Source: Bacillota bacterium (GTDB lineage Bacteria; Bacillota_I; Bacilli_A; RF39; UBA660). Taken from it: DNA of 64,000 nucleotides. The notes under the pieces are model-generated. The model did not search any database. It saw only the letters and a list, made by a program, of their open reading frames with translations, and was not told the origin of the DNA. The DNA lies in the NCBI GenBank assembly GCA_015059405.1, contig SVAL01000007.1, positions 24,475-88,474 on the forward strand, written 5' to 3'. The position numbers were made by a program, and so were the translations under genes. This document shows, one piece after another, positions 51,334-59,812 of the stretch (the first letter of the stretch is position 1; each line of letters starts with the position of its first letter).

Positions 51334-52092
51334 TTATTCTACTTCTTTTCGATATGTAGGAATATTAAACTTATGTAAATTATTCTTATGAAGTTTTTCA
51401 ATTCTTTGTTTTACATCTTCAGGAAGTTCTTCACCTGCCATGTAAGATGCAATTTGTTTATAAGTTACACCTAATTTATCTTCATCACTTTGATTAGATA
51501 AACCATCATCTGGTGTTCTATATAATACTTCTTTAGGTACATTTAATTCTTCTCCAATAGCAATTACTTCATCTACTGTTAAATCAGCAATTGGAGCAAT
51601 ATCATGAACTGAATCTCCTCCTTTAGTGAAGTATCCAACAAATAGTTCACATTTATTAGATGTTCCTGCTACTAAATAAGTTTTTCCTGTTAATGCAGTC
51701 ATTAAAGCAGCCATATAATATACACTACTCATACGAAGTCTTGGTTTAATATTGATATCACTGTTTTTTAATTCTTCTTCTGTATAATCTCCTAATAATT
51801 TAATTTGGTCTTTAAAACTATCATATACAGGAGTTAAATCAATATTTAATAATTGGAATCCATAATAATCAGCAATTAACTGAGCCCCGTCTTTATCTTT
51901 TTGTTTAGAATGACATGGAAGTGTTAATCCTAGTACATTTTCTTTTCCTAAAGCTTCTACTAGTAAGGCAACTACTACAGCTGAATCTTTTCCTCCACTT
52001 ATTCCTAGTACTGCTCCCCCTAAATTATTTTTTTGATAATAATCTCTAATAAATTCAACAATTTTTTTTGTTTCTTTTTTTGCATCAAACAT
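51334..52092 (-). CDS. nadE: NH3-dependent NAD synthetase NadE (252 aa)
   Basis: Converts deamido-NAD to NAD. P-loop of the ATP pyrophosphatase type S-G-G-K-D-S (about 34-39), C-E-L-F-V-G-Y-F-T-K-G-G-D-S and D-I-A-P-I-A-D-L are intact. No glutaminase domain, so free ammonia is the donor. GGAGAAAAAAAC precedes the ATG. Confidence 0.95.
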   Translation of the reverse strand: MFDAKKETKKIVEFIRDYYQKNNLGGAVLGISGGKDSAVVVALLVEALGKENVLGLTLPCHSKQKDKDGAQLIADYYGFQLLNIDLTPVYDSFKDQIKLLGDYTEEELKNSDINIKPRLRMSSVYYMAALMTALTGKTYLVAGTSNKCELFVGYFTKGGDSVHDIAPIADLTVDEVIAIGEELNVPKEVLYRTPDDGLSNQSDEDKLGVTYKQIASYMAGEELPEDVKQRIEKLHKNNLHKFNIPTYRKEVE

Positions 52093-52106
52093 AGTTTTTT
52101 TCTCCT

Positions 52107-52790
52107 TTACTTATATCTTTTTACTTTACCTGTTTTAGTAAAATATTGTTTTGCTTTTTCAATAGCTATAACAGAATTTGATCCTTCAATATAACCATCT
52201 TGTTGTAGTTCTAATACTTCATTAAAACTACATTTAAAGTATTCAACGAATTCTCCTTCATCTGGATTTTTTTCATACCCTTCAGTACATCCTAAAGCAA
52301 GATATGCTGTGTTTTTAGCTGCTGATATTCCTTCATCTTGATAAAAGCTAGCTAGTGGAATTAATTTTTCTGGAATAACACCTATTTCTTCTTGTAATTC
52401 CCTTAAAGCTGCAACTTCTGGTTTTTCACCATCTTCAATATATCCTGCAGGGAAACCAACACCAACCGTTTTTTCGGTAAATACTCTTGGTTCTACAGTA
52501 ACTATTACTTCATTATCTTTTGTAACTGGTATTACAATTACAGCTGAACCATCTTTTTTGGCCTTTTTAATCTTTTCTCTTATTATATCTTCTCCATTAT
52601 TTAATGTACATATATATCTTTCATTTGTAACAAATTGACCTTTAGTTAAATCTTCTATGCTTATATATTCTATTCCATCTATTATTTTGATATATGGTTT
52701 ATATACTTCACTTTTAGAAACTAAAGTCTTTTTAACAGTCTTTAGTTCTTCTAAAAGTTTTCTTAGTTCTTGTAAACTCTTTTTTTCCAT
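52107..52790 (-). CDS. Nudix ADP-ribose pyrophosphatase-like (227 aa)
   Basis: A complete Nudix box: G-Y-I-E-D-G-E then R-E-L-Q-E-E-I-G-V (about 128-150), with an N-terminal strand domain as in ADP-ribose pyrophosphatases. Removes ADP-ribose formed during NAD turnover and yields AMP plus ribose-5-phosphate, which can be made into PRPP. Between pncB and nadE in the operon. Confidence 0.88.
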   Translation of the reverse strand: MEKKSLQELRKLLEELKTVKKTLVSKSEVYKPYIKIIDGIEYISIEDLTKGQFVTNERYICTLNNGEDIIREKIKKAKKDGSAVIVIPVTKDNEVIVTVEPRVFTEKTVGVGFPAGYIEDGEKPEVAALRELQEEIGVIPEKLIPLASFYQDEGISAAKNTAYLALGCTEGYEKNPDEGEFVEYFKCSFNEVLELQQDGYIEGSNSVIAIEKAKQYFTKTGKVKRYK

Positions 52791-52791
52791 A

Positions 52792-54375
52792 TTATTTACT
52801 TCCTAAAGTCTTTTGTTTTGCTTTAGTTTCTGCATTTACCGCACGAATTAATTCATCTCTTAATTCTCTTAATTCATTAGATAGGTCAACAATATATTTA
52901 TGTGGTTTTTCTACACGTTTTACTTCTGGATATAATGCATTCATTTCTCTATTACAATATGCTCTTTTTTCTTCAATAGTTGGATCTGTGTATACTAATT
53001 CACCATTTTTAAAAATAGGAACTTGTAATTCACGAACTGTATAATTAGTTACATCTTTTGTTTGTAATGTATCTTCGTGATTAACAAATGTATATCCATC
53101 TAGCGGGATAGTTTCATTATGTTTTGCAATGATATCACCTAATGCATAACCTGTATCTTTGTCATAGAAACGCCATACTTTTTTAAGTCCTGGATTAGTT
53201 GTTTTAATTTTATCTTCACTTACTTTAATTTTAGGAATTAATTTTCCATCTTCTTCTGTAGCACAAATTTTATATACAGCACCTACTCTTTTATCAGGAG
53301 ATGCAATATTATCTCCACATCCAATAGATCCAATTACAGCACCTTGTTGTTTTAAAGATTTAATTGCTGGTGCGTTAAGCCCATTAGATAAGCAAATAAC
53401 TGCATTTGGAAATGTTTCTTTCATTAATTTTTTAGCTTCTTTAGATAGATAAGCTAAGTCCCCACTATCAATTCTGATACCACCAAGTTCAATACCTAAT
53501 TCTTTACATACTTTAATAGCATTAGGAATACCACTTTTTAATGTATCGAATGTATCTACTAAGAATAATGGTTTATTTGGGAAAGATTTTGCGTATTTTT
53601 GGAATGCTTCATATTCACTGTCTGCTTCCATTACACAACTATGAGCCATTGTTCCCATTGCTGTTAAACCATATTTTTTAGCTGCTTTTGTATTAGATGT
53701 TCCAGCGCAACCTGCAATAACTGCACATTTACTTGCATCAATTGCTGCATTACATCCATAAGCACGTCTTGCACCAAATTCCATAATAGGAATTAATTCG
53801 TGTGTTTTTTCATCTTCTACTACAACTTCAACTCCATTTGCTGCTTCAACGATTTTTCTTGCTGCTGTTGTATAAGCAATTTGGCTATTATAAATTGCAA
53901 GTAATGCTGTTTCTACTAATTTAGTTTCAATTTTATTACCACGAACTGTAATAAAAGGTTCATTTCTAAATACTGGAGTTCCATCTGGCATTGCCCAAAT
54001 ATCACCTGTAAATTTAAAGTTTCTTAAATATTCTAAATATCCTTCATTAAACTTATTAGTACTTCTTAAAAATTCAATATCGCTATCAGTGAAATGTAAG
54101 TTTTGAATATATTCAATCATACTATCAGTTCCACCAATTAAACCATAACCTGCATCTAATGGTTCTCTTCTAAAGAATCCATCAAAGTATGCAACTTCAT
54201 TTTGTTCGTTATTATCAAAGTTCACTTGTGACATTGTTAATTCATAAAAGTCTGTCATTAATGACATATTAGTTTCATCTTCTTTTAACTCTATTTCTCC
54301 AAAACCATTTTCAGCAAGTAATCTTAAAAATTCTTCTTTTCTCTTTTCATCTAAATTAATTGTAAATTTTTCCAT
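52792..54375 (-). CDS. pncB: Nicotinate phosphoribosyltransferase PncB (527 aa)
   Basis: Joins nicotinate and PRPP to NaMN. T-D-F-Y-E-L-T-M (about 41-48), the F-G-A-R-R-A-Y region, G-T-M-A-H-S and R-I-D-S-G-D-L are characteristic. Length suits the long Gram-positive form. Follows pncA by 23 nt, and directly uses its product. Confidence 0.95.
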   Translation of the reverse strand: MEKFTINLDEKRKEEFLRLLAENGFGEIELKEDETNMSLMTDFYELTMSQVNFDNNEQNEVAYFDGFFRREPLDAGYGLIGGTDSMIEYIQNLHFTDSDIEFLRSTNKFNEGYLEYLRNFKFTGDIWAMPDGTPVFRNEPFITVRGNKIETKLVETALLAIYNSQIAYTTAARKIVEAANGVEVVVEDEKTHELIPIMEFGARRAYGCNAAIDASKCAVIAGCAGTSNTKAAKKYGLTAMGTMAHSCVMEADSEYEAFQKYAKSFPNKPLFLVDTFDTLKSGIPNAIKVCKELGIELGGIRIDSGDLAYLSKEAKKLMKETFPNAVICLSNGLNAPAIKSLKQQGAVIGSIGCGDNIASPDKRVGAVYKICATEEDGKLIPKIKVSEDKIKTTNPGLKKVWRFYDKDTGYALGDIIAKHNETIPLDGYTFVNHEDTLQTKDVTNYTVRELQVPIFKNGELVYTDPTIEEKRAYCNREMNALYPEVKRVEKPHKYIVDLSNELRELRDELIRAVNAETKAKQKTLGSK

Positions 54376-54398
54376 ATTTTTCTCTCCATTTCCTTATA

Positions 54399-55028
54399 TT
54401 ATGCTATTTTCCCTAACTTCTTTACTTTAGCACCTTGTTGTTTTAAAAGCAAGTATGCTGCATCTTCATATTCTTTTCTATTATGTACTCCTGGTATTTC
54501 AAAAGTATCGATTGCATCTTCGTATAATGTAACTTTAACTCTTCTATTTTTTTGATCAAAGTAATTCATCATTGGTAAAACACCATTTGTTATACAAATA
54601 TCTGTACAACATCCAACAACTTCTATTTCTTCTACATTTTCAAGACCATTTAATACATCTACAAAATTATAACCTTCTTTTTTATTTTCAGCCCAAATAT
54701 AACTTGTTGAATTTTTTTCTAATGCAATTGTATTTTCTTTTCCTTCAAAAGGTTTTAACTCGTTAACTAATTCTGCTTCTTCTGTTCCTTCGATACAGTG
54801 AAGTGCTCCACCAAAACGATCATGTTCAACAGAATCTTTTGTATGTGTATCTTTAATAAAGATAACTAAATTTCCTTCTTCTTGATATTTTTTAATTAGT
54901 GCTACTTGATTATTAATTGTTCCTTCAATGTGTTTATCTGCTAAAGCTCCTTCTCTAACGAAACCATTAACCATATCTACGACAATTAACACTTTCTTAT
55001 AAACTTTTAAATTTTTTATTTCTTTCAT
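54399..55028 (-). CDS. pncA: Nicotinamidase PncA-like (209 aa)
   Basis: Isochorismatase-fold hydrolase: V-D-M-V-N-G-F (catalytic Asp about 18), a Lys in a central strand, and V-G-C-C-T-D-I-C-I with the catalytic Cys (about 142). Converts nicotinamide to nicotinate for PncB. First gene of the operon, controlled by the palindromic promoter at 55050-55088. Confidence 0.93.
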   Translation of the reverse strand: MKEIKNLKVYKKVLIVVDMVNGFVREGALADKHIEGTINNQVALIKKYQEEGNLVIFIKDTHTKDSVEHDRFGGALHCIEGTEEAELVNELKPFEGKENTIALEKNSTSYIWAENKKEGYNFVDVLNGLENVEEIEVVGCCTDICITNGVLPMMNYFDQKNRRVKVTLYEDAIDTFEIPGVHNRKEYEDAAYLLLKQQGAKVKKLGKIA

Positions 55029-55049
55029 TTTTCATTCCTTCTTTCTCTT

Positions 55050-55074
55050 TGTTAATAACATTATATTAATAACA
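55050..55074. promoter_or_regulatory. Palindromic operator candidate, pncA operon
   Basis: TGTTAATAA, 7-nt centre, TTAATAACA, near-perfect inverted repeat with one arm mismatch. It matches the element at 47007-47031 and overlaps the -10 in the same place. Confidence 0.75.
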
Positions 55075-55088
55075 AAAGAAAAAGTCAA
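55060..55088 (-). promoter_or_regulatory. Promoter of the pncA operon
   Basis: TTGACT (55083-55088), 17-nt spacer, TATAAT (55060-55065). Same layout as the promoter at 47017-47045. The remaining 55089-55215 sequence has no gene. Confidence 0.8.
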
Positions 55089-55218
55089 TATGTTTTTAAC
55101 AAAAAGTTAAAAAGATTTTATATTTTTTAATAAAAACCTTATTTTTCAAGGGTTTTATAGTTAAATTTTTTTTGGAATTTATATAAAAAACTATATTTTT
55201 ATTATAAAACAATAAAAA

Positions 55219-55236
55219 AATGAGTATTTCTACTCA
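55219..55236 (-). terminator. Terminator of prepilin 2
   Basis: ATGAGTA/TACTCAT stem with 4-nt loop and a T run on the minus strand, 18 nt after the stop. Confidence 0.8.
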
Positions 55237-55253
55237 TATTTTATACTATTATA

Positions 55254-56174
55254 TTAATAAATTTCCCACGAAAACATATACGTATCATCATTACCAATAA
55301 TTAAATGATCTTTTTTTATAAATAATGCGTGTCCATTTTCGTCATCACGAGTAAGATAACCATCATTGTTTTTTCCATATGGTATCATAATTCTCAGATG
55401 ATATGGTTCAATGCCATCATCCCTTACTTTTGCTCCTACTGTATTATATTTGCTTTCTACCCATTCACCCCAAGTCATTCCTTCTTCATATTTAAAGTTT
55501 TGATATTCTCCGTCATCATACATCCAAATTTTTATTATTCTAATTTTTTCCTCTTCAGCAGTTTCGTAATTTGCACCTTTTTGTTGAAGAGTACATGTTG
55601 TTTTTCCATTCCCCACATTCCCTTCACTTCCAGCCACCAATACAACTAGATTAGTTGTATCATTTACTACAAAACCATTCCAATTTTTTAGTTCTGTTAT
55701 ATCAGTTACTTTTCCTGTTTTTGGTCTAGTTAAACTTAATCCTGTTTGAATTTGTTTTCCTTGTTCATTTAGTTTAGATTGAGCAGTTGGATATAGTCCG
55801 TATCCAGCACTATCTTTAAATGTATATCCATAAGTATATGAAGATGTATCATCATTATATTGTACAAGTACATATGCCCAATATGCATTACTTGCTTGAT
55901 GCCAGGCACCAAATGGATTTGTTCCACCTCTTTCTAGTGCTATACATTCAATTGGTACTGCATACACTGTATTTGCCTCAGTAAATGTATAACTTAAATC
56001 ATTAACGTCATTTACTAAAGCTCCTATATAATTACCTATTGTTGATGTAACAGTCTTTTTTCTAGACTCGGTAATATATTTAGTTACACTTGGTATTGCT
56101 ATTGCCATAAGTAAACCTAATATTACTATTACCGCTAGTAATTCTATTAATGTAAAACCTTTTTTATTCTTCAT
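55254..56174 (-). CDS. Type IV prepilin-like surface protein, paralogue 2 (306 aa)
   Basis: Leader and first 200 residues are almost identical to paralogue 1: K-K-G, then F-T-L-I-E-L-L, N-P-F-G-A-W-H-Q and V-V-N-D-T-T-N-L. The final 90 residues are distinct apart from E-G-M-T-W-G-E-W-V and Y-N-T; they contain a Gly/Asp-rich stretch and end in M-F-S-W-E-I-Y. Start ATG at 56174, AAGGAG upstream. Own poly-G promoter and terminator, so transcribed separately from paralogue 3. Confidence 0.85.
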   Translation of the reverse strand: MKNKKGFTLIELLAVIVILGLLMAIAIPSVTKYITESRKKTVTSTIGNYIGALVNDVNDLSYTFTEANTVYAVPIECIALERGGTNPFGAWHQASNAYWAYVLVQYNDDTSSYTYGYTFKDSAGYGLYPTAQSKLNEQGKQIQTGLSLTRPKTGKVTDITELKNWNGFVVNDTTNLVVLVAGSEGNVGNGKTTCTLQQKGANYETAEEEKIRIIKIWMYDDGEYQNFKYEEGMTWGEWVESKYNTVGAKVRDDGIEPYHLRIMIPYGKNNDGYLTRDDENGHALFIKKDHLIIGNDDTYMFSWEIY

Positions 56175-56202
56175 TTGACACACTCCTTTATTATCTACTA
56201 AA

Positions 56203-56241
56203 ATCATACCCCCCCCGGTCTTTTGTCAAGGTTTTACATTT
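56203..56241 (-). promoter_or_regulatory. Poly-G spacer promoter of prepilin 2 (putative phase-variable)
   Basis: TTGACA (56224-56229), 15-nt spacer ending in eight G (56209-56216), TATGAT (56203-56208). The -10 is closer to consensus than at the other copies but the spacer is two bases short of optimal. Confidence 0.85.
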
Positions 56242-56269
56242 AGTTAATTTTTTATTTACACAAAATAAA

Positions 56270-56298
56270 AAGATTTGAAAAAATTCAAATCTTTTATA
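56270..56298 (-). terminator. Terminator of prepilin 3
   Basis: A long stem, AAAGATTTGAA with TTCAAATCTTT, and T-rich tail lies about 14 nt after the stop of the extended (shifted) frame at 56312 but over 120 nt after the annotated stop at 56419. Confidence 0.8.
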
Positions 56299-56418
56299 CT
56301 AATAGTTTATATTAAAAAGAACCGCCTTCATGGCTAACAATTCCAAAATTAATTTTATATGTTTTTCCTGCTATAAGTGGTTCATCCATTGATATTTCTG
56401 CTGATGTATCAGTTCTAA

Positions 56419-57300
56419 TTATTTTTTTACATTACTAACACCATTTGTATTAGGATATAGTAAAAATTCAATATAATCATCTGAATAATTACTAGTAACA
56501 GTTTTAAAAGTATTATATTCGCTATATGCCCATTCTTTAAAATTCATTCCCTCTACTATTGAATATTCTTGTGGAGTTGGTTCATCAGTTGTAACTATGT
56601 ATATTTTTACAATTTTTTCTTCTGGCGTTTCATCTACTGGTGGTGTTACAGGTGGATCTTCTACATTATTTTTTTCTTGTTCAACTTGAGTATAGTTGTC
56701 ACCTTTTTGTTGAAGTGTACATGTTGTTTTACCATCTCCAGTATTTCCTTCGCTTTCTGCTTCAAGTACTACTAAATTAGTTGTATCATTTACTACAAAA
56801 CCATTCCAATTTTTTAATTCTGTTATAGTTGTTACTTTTCCTGTTTTAGGTCTTGTTAAAGAAAGACCTGTTTGTATTTGTTTTCCTTGTTCATTTAATT
56901 TAGCTTGACTAGTTGGATATAGTCCATATCCAGCCGAATCTTTAAATGTATATCCATATGTATATGATGATGTATCATCATTATATTGTACTAGTACATA
57001 TGCCCAATATGCATTATTTGCTTGATGCCATGCACCAAATGGATTTGTTCCTCCACGTTCTAGTGCTATACATTCTATTGGTACTGCATACACTGTATTT
57101 GCTTCAGTAAATGTATAACTTAAATCATTAACGTCATTTACTAATGCTCCTATATAATTACCTATAGTTGATGTTACAGTCTTCTTTCTTGATTGAGTAA
57201 TATATTTTGTTACACTAGGTATAGCTATTGCCATTAATAACCCTAGTATAACTATTACCGCAAGTAGTTCAATAAGCGTAAAACCTTTTTTATCCTTCAT
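56419..57300 (-). CDS. Type IV prepilin-like surface protein, paralogue 3, with frame break near C-terminus (293 aa)
   Basis: Same leader (M-K-D-K-K-G) and nearly identical first 200 residues as paralogues 1 and 2. A Pro-rich linker (P-P-V-T-P-P-V) then leads into a distinct C-region with E-G-M-N-F-K-E-W and Y-N-T. The frame ends at a run of seven A on the minus strand (56422-56428). One additional A would open 35 more residues ending at 56312, just before the terminator, with a plausible beta-rich sequence. The break may be a sequencing error, a decay event or a slippage switch. Confidence 0.82.
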   Translation of the reverse strand: MKDKKGFTLIELLAVIVILGLLMAIAIPSVTKYITQSRKKTVTSTIGNYIGALVNDVNDLSYTFTEANTVYAVPIECIALERGGTNPFGAWHQANNAYWAYVLVQYNDDTSSYTYGYTFKDSAGYGLYPTSQAKLNEQGKQIQTGLSLTRPKTGKVTTITELKNWNGFVVNDTTNLVVLEAESEGNTGDGKTTCTLQQKGDNYTQVEQEKNNVEDPPVTPPVDETPEEKIVKIYIVTTDEPTPQEYSIVEGMNFKEWAYSEYNTFKTVTSNYSDDYIEFLLYPNTNGVSNVKK

Positions 57301-57328
57301 TTGACACACTCCTCTATTATCTATTTAA

Positions 57329-57370
57329 ATAGTATCCCTCCCTCCGGTCTTTTGTCAAGGTTTTACATTT
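57329..57370 (-). promoter_or_regulatory. Interrupted G-tract promoter of prepilin 3
   Basis: TTGACA (57353-57358), 18-nt spacer containing GG-A-GGG-A-GGG (57336-57345), TACTAT (57329-57334). Shares the AATGTAAAACC block upstream. The A interruptions should greatly reduce slippage, so this copy appears locked. Confidence 0.8.
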
Positions 57371-57398
57371 ACTATTTTTTATATTTACACAAATAAAA

Positions 57399-57420
57399 AA
57401 GAAGTGCTTTTACACTTCTT
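57399..57420 (-). terminator. Terminator of RNase J-like gene
   Basis: AAGAAGTG/CACTTCTT stem with 6-nt loop and a T run on the minus strand. Confidence 0.8.
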
Positions 57421-59062
57421 GTATAACTGTTATAATCATTGGTTTTGCTTCTGTTTGTTTATAGAAATATTTTCCTAAACGATCACGTACAGCATTTTTT
57501 ATATTTGAATAATCTACTTTTTTAGAATCAACTTCAATATTTTCTTCTATTATTTGTAGACATAGTTCTTGTGTTTCTTTAATAAGTTCTCCACTTTCTT
57601 TTACATAAACAAATCCTCTTGTTAGAATTTCTGGTCCACTTAGTACTTGTTTAGTTTGTTTATCTAATGTACAACTTACAATTACAATACCACTAGCTCC
57701 TAGCATTTCTCTATCCTTTAATACTAACTCTCCAATATCTCCTTGACTTTTACCATCAATTAATATTTCATCAGTTGGTACATGATAAGTATCTTCTGTT
57801 AGAACACCATTTTCAAATATTGCTACATCGCCATTTTGTTTTAAAATAATATTTTCTTTTGGAATACCCAAGTTTTCAGCAACTTCAGCATTCATTACTT
57901 GATGACGATATTCTCCTTTTACTGGAAAATAGTATTTAGGATCCATTAAATTAATCATTAACATTAAATCTTCACGAGATGCATGATGAAGCAAGTGTTT
58001 CTTAGCTGATAAGGATATAGCAGTTACACCTACTTTAGCAATTTCATCCATAATAAGAGCAGTTCTTTTTTCGATACCTTCATATGGAGGTTCAGTTATA
58101 AAAATTGTATCTGTTTCTCTTAATTTAATATATTTATCAAAACCTTTTATAATTCTTTCTAAATTCATAAATGGTTTTTCTTTTTCATCAGATATAATGA
58201 TTACAGCATTAGTATCATTAATATTTGCTAAGTCACCAATGTTATTTTTATCAAAATCAATATATCCTAATTCTATTGATCTAGTTACTAAATCTTGTAA
58301 TCTTTTTCCCATAATTATAACTTTTTTTCTTGTTTTGTTACTTGCGTTTAATATTTCTTGCAAACGATAAATATGAGCAGGTTGAATAGTTGCGATAACA
58401 CGATCTTTACTTTTAGATAATACGTCTTTTATAAAACTATATACTCTATTATTAGGACTAGTATGTCCTTCATGTTCTGCATAGATTGATTCACTTAATA
58501 AACATAAAACACCTTGTTTTCCAACATAGGCAAGTTTACCTATATCTGTTTTATAATTCCCCATCATAGTTGAATCAAATACATAATCACCTGTATAAAC
58601 AATAGCACCATCTTTTGTATATAAAACAAAAGCAACACTATCAGGAATTGAGTGAGTAACACTTATTGGAAAAATAGAATTTTTTCCAAAAGATATCTTA
58701 GAATGAGGTCTAATCTCTTTTAAATTCTTACATGTTATATTACTTTCTTCTAAGTCTTTCTTTAAAATTTCCATTGTATATTTAGTTGCATAAACATTAA
58801 CATTCTTTAAATCCATAAGAATATCCGCCATAGCACCCATATTACTTTCATGTCCGTGTGTTAAAAAGAACCCCTTTATTCTTTTTTCATTTTCTTTTAA
58901 ATAAGTATAATCAGGCAGAATATAATCTATACCTAACATTTGTTCATTTCCATATTTTAATCCCGCATCAAAAACAAAAATATCTTTGTCTACTTCGACA
59001 ACATACATATTTTTACCATTTTCATTTAGCCCACCAAGACTAAATATTTTTATTTTACTCAA
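57410..59062 (-). CDS. RNase J family protein with degenerate metal site (550 aa)
   Basis: Metallo-beta-lactamase/beta-CASP fold of RNase J: L-P-D-Y-x-Y-L, T-H-S-I-P-D-S, the H-H-A-S-R-E-D region and a C-terminal domain. The catalytic H-x-H-x-D-H motif reads H-G-H-E-S-N, losing Asp and the last His, and the usual S-D-S-T-N-A reads S-E-S-I-Y-A. It is therefore likely an RNase J2-like partner of an active RNase J1 encoded elsewhere. TTG start at 59062, 8 nt after GGAG. Upstream lie a coiled-coil gene and rnc. Confidence 0.85.
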   Translation of the reverse strand: MSKIKIFSLGGLNENGKNMYVVEVDKDIFVFDAGLKYGNEQMLGIDYILPDYTYLKENEKRIKGFFLTHGHESNMGAMADILMDLKNVNVYATKYTMEILKKDLEESNITCKNLKEIRPHSKISFGKNSIFPISVTHSIPDSVAFVLYTKDGAIVYTGDYVFDSTMMGNYKTDIGKLAYVGKQGVLCLLSESIYAEHEGHTSPNNRVYSFIKDVLSKSKDRVIATIQPAHIYRLQEILNASNKTRKKVIIMGKRLQDLVTRSIELGYIDFDKNNIGDLANINDTNAVIIISDEKEKPFMNLERIIKGFDKYIKLRETDTIFITEPPYEGIEKRTALIMDEIAKVGVTAISLSAKKHLLHHASREDLMLMINLMDPKYYFPVKGEYRHQVMNAEVAENLGIPKENIILKQNGDVAIFENGVLTEDTYHVPTDEILIDGKSQGDIGELVLKDREMLGASGIVIVSCTLDKQTKQVLSGPEILTRGFVYVKESGELIKETQELCLQIIEENIEVDSKKVDYSNIKNAVRDRLGKYFYKQTEAKPMIITVIQEV

Positions 59063-59130
59063 ATTAATATCTCCTTTCTTTATAAGTAAAATTAGACCTT
59101 TTACATTGTAACATAAAACTATAAAATAAA

Positions 59131-59151
59131 AAAGACTTATTCGTCTTTTTT
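59131..59151 (-). terminator. Terminator of the 202-aa gene
   Basis: AAAAGAC/GTCTTTT stem with 6-nt loop, T-rich on both sides. Confidence 0.7.
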
Positions 59152-59745
59152 ATTATCTGTTTCATCTAATATTTTTATTAATTGTTTTGCTCCTCTACTT
59201 ATAGCACCTTTAGCAAAGTTACCAAAAGTAGTTAGGTGTTTTTTTGCTGCTTCTCCATAAGGTTTTGCTGCTTCAACCATTTGATTTACACTTTCAATAG
59301 CTCCATCAATTTTATCTGTTTTTACAGTTTCAACATTTTCTGCAAGTTTAACTGCTAGTGTTGTTGCTTTTTCTTCTAAAGCTCTTACGTCTTCAAAACC
59401 AGATTTTTCAAATACTAAATAAGCATCTATTATTTGTCCTGCACATAAAGTTCTATCTTGATATTCAGGAACTGTTTTAAACCATGCTTCTAGTGTTTCT
59501 TCTACTCTTTTTTCACCATATCTTGGATGATCTTTTTTTAGTTGTCTAGCGAAGTCTTTTAATGTTGTATATTCATCATAAAATTCAACTGCAGTATCAT
59601 AGTTTGCCGCAACAACTGTTCTTGATAATATAACCATTACTTCTTTTACATCTTCGTTAAACATATCTCTTCTTGCTTCAAATTCTTTTTTAGCTTCAGA
59701 ATAATTATTAGTAAGATCTCTTAAGTTTCTTAATTCTTCTTTCAT
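59137..59745 (-). CDS. Helical protein of unknown function (202 aa)
   Basis: Charged helical protein, likely coiled coil at the N-terminus, ending with an amphipathic stretch of Gly/Ala (F-G-N-F-A-K-G-A-I-S-R-G-A-K) then Asp/Lys tail. No signal or membrane helix. GGGGG ribosome site. Between rnc and the RNase J-like gene but with its own terminator. Not recognised. Confidence 0.5.
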   Translation of the reverse strand: MKEELRNLRDLTNNYSEAKKEFEARRDMFNEDVKEVMVILSRTVVAANYDTAVEFYDEYTTLKDFARQLKKDHPRYGEKRVEETLEAWFKTVPEYQDRTLCAGQIIDAYLVFEKSGFEDVRALEEKATTLAVKLAENVETVKTDKIDGAIESVNQMVEAAKPYGEAAKKHLTTFGNFAKGAISRGAKQLIKILDETDNKKDE

Positions 59746-59789
59746 AATACATTCCCCCTATGTGTGTTATTTTAATTTATTTTATTAAA

Positions 59790-59812
59790 AAAAGCAATAA
59801 ATTATTGCTTTT
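59790..59812 (-). terminator. Terminator of rnc
   Basis: A long stem AAAAGCAATAA/TTATTGCTTTT with minimal loop and T-rich tail. Confidence 0.75.

Noticed and set aside
55089..55215. Hairpin-like and T-rich stretch upstream of the pncA operon, considered as a riboswitch
   Set aside because: It is upstream of the promoter rather than in the leader, and shows no conserved riboswitch core.
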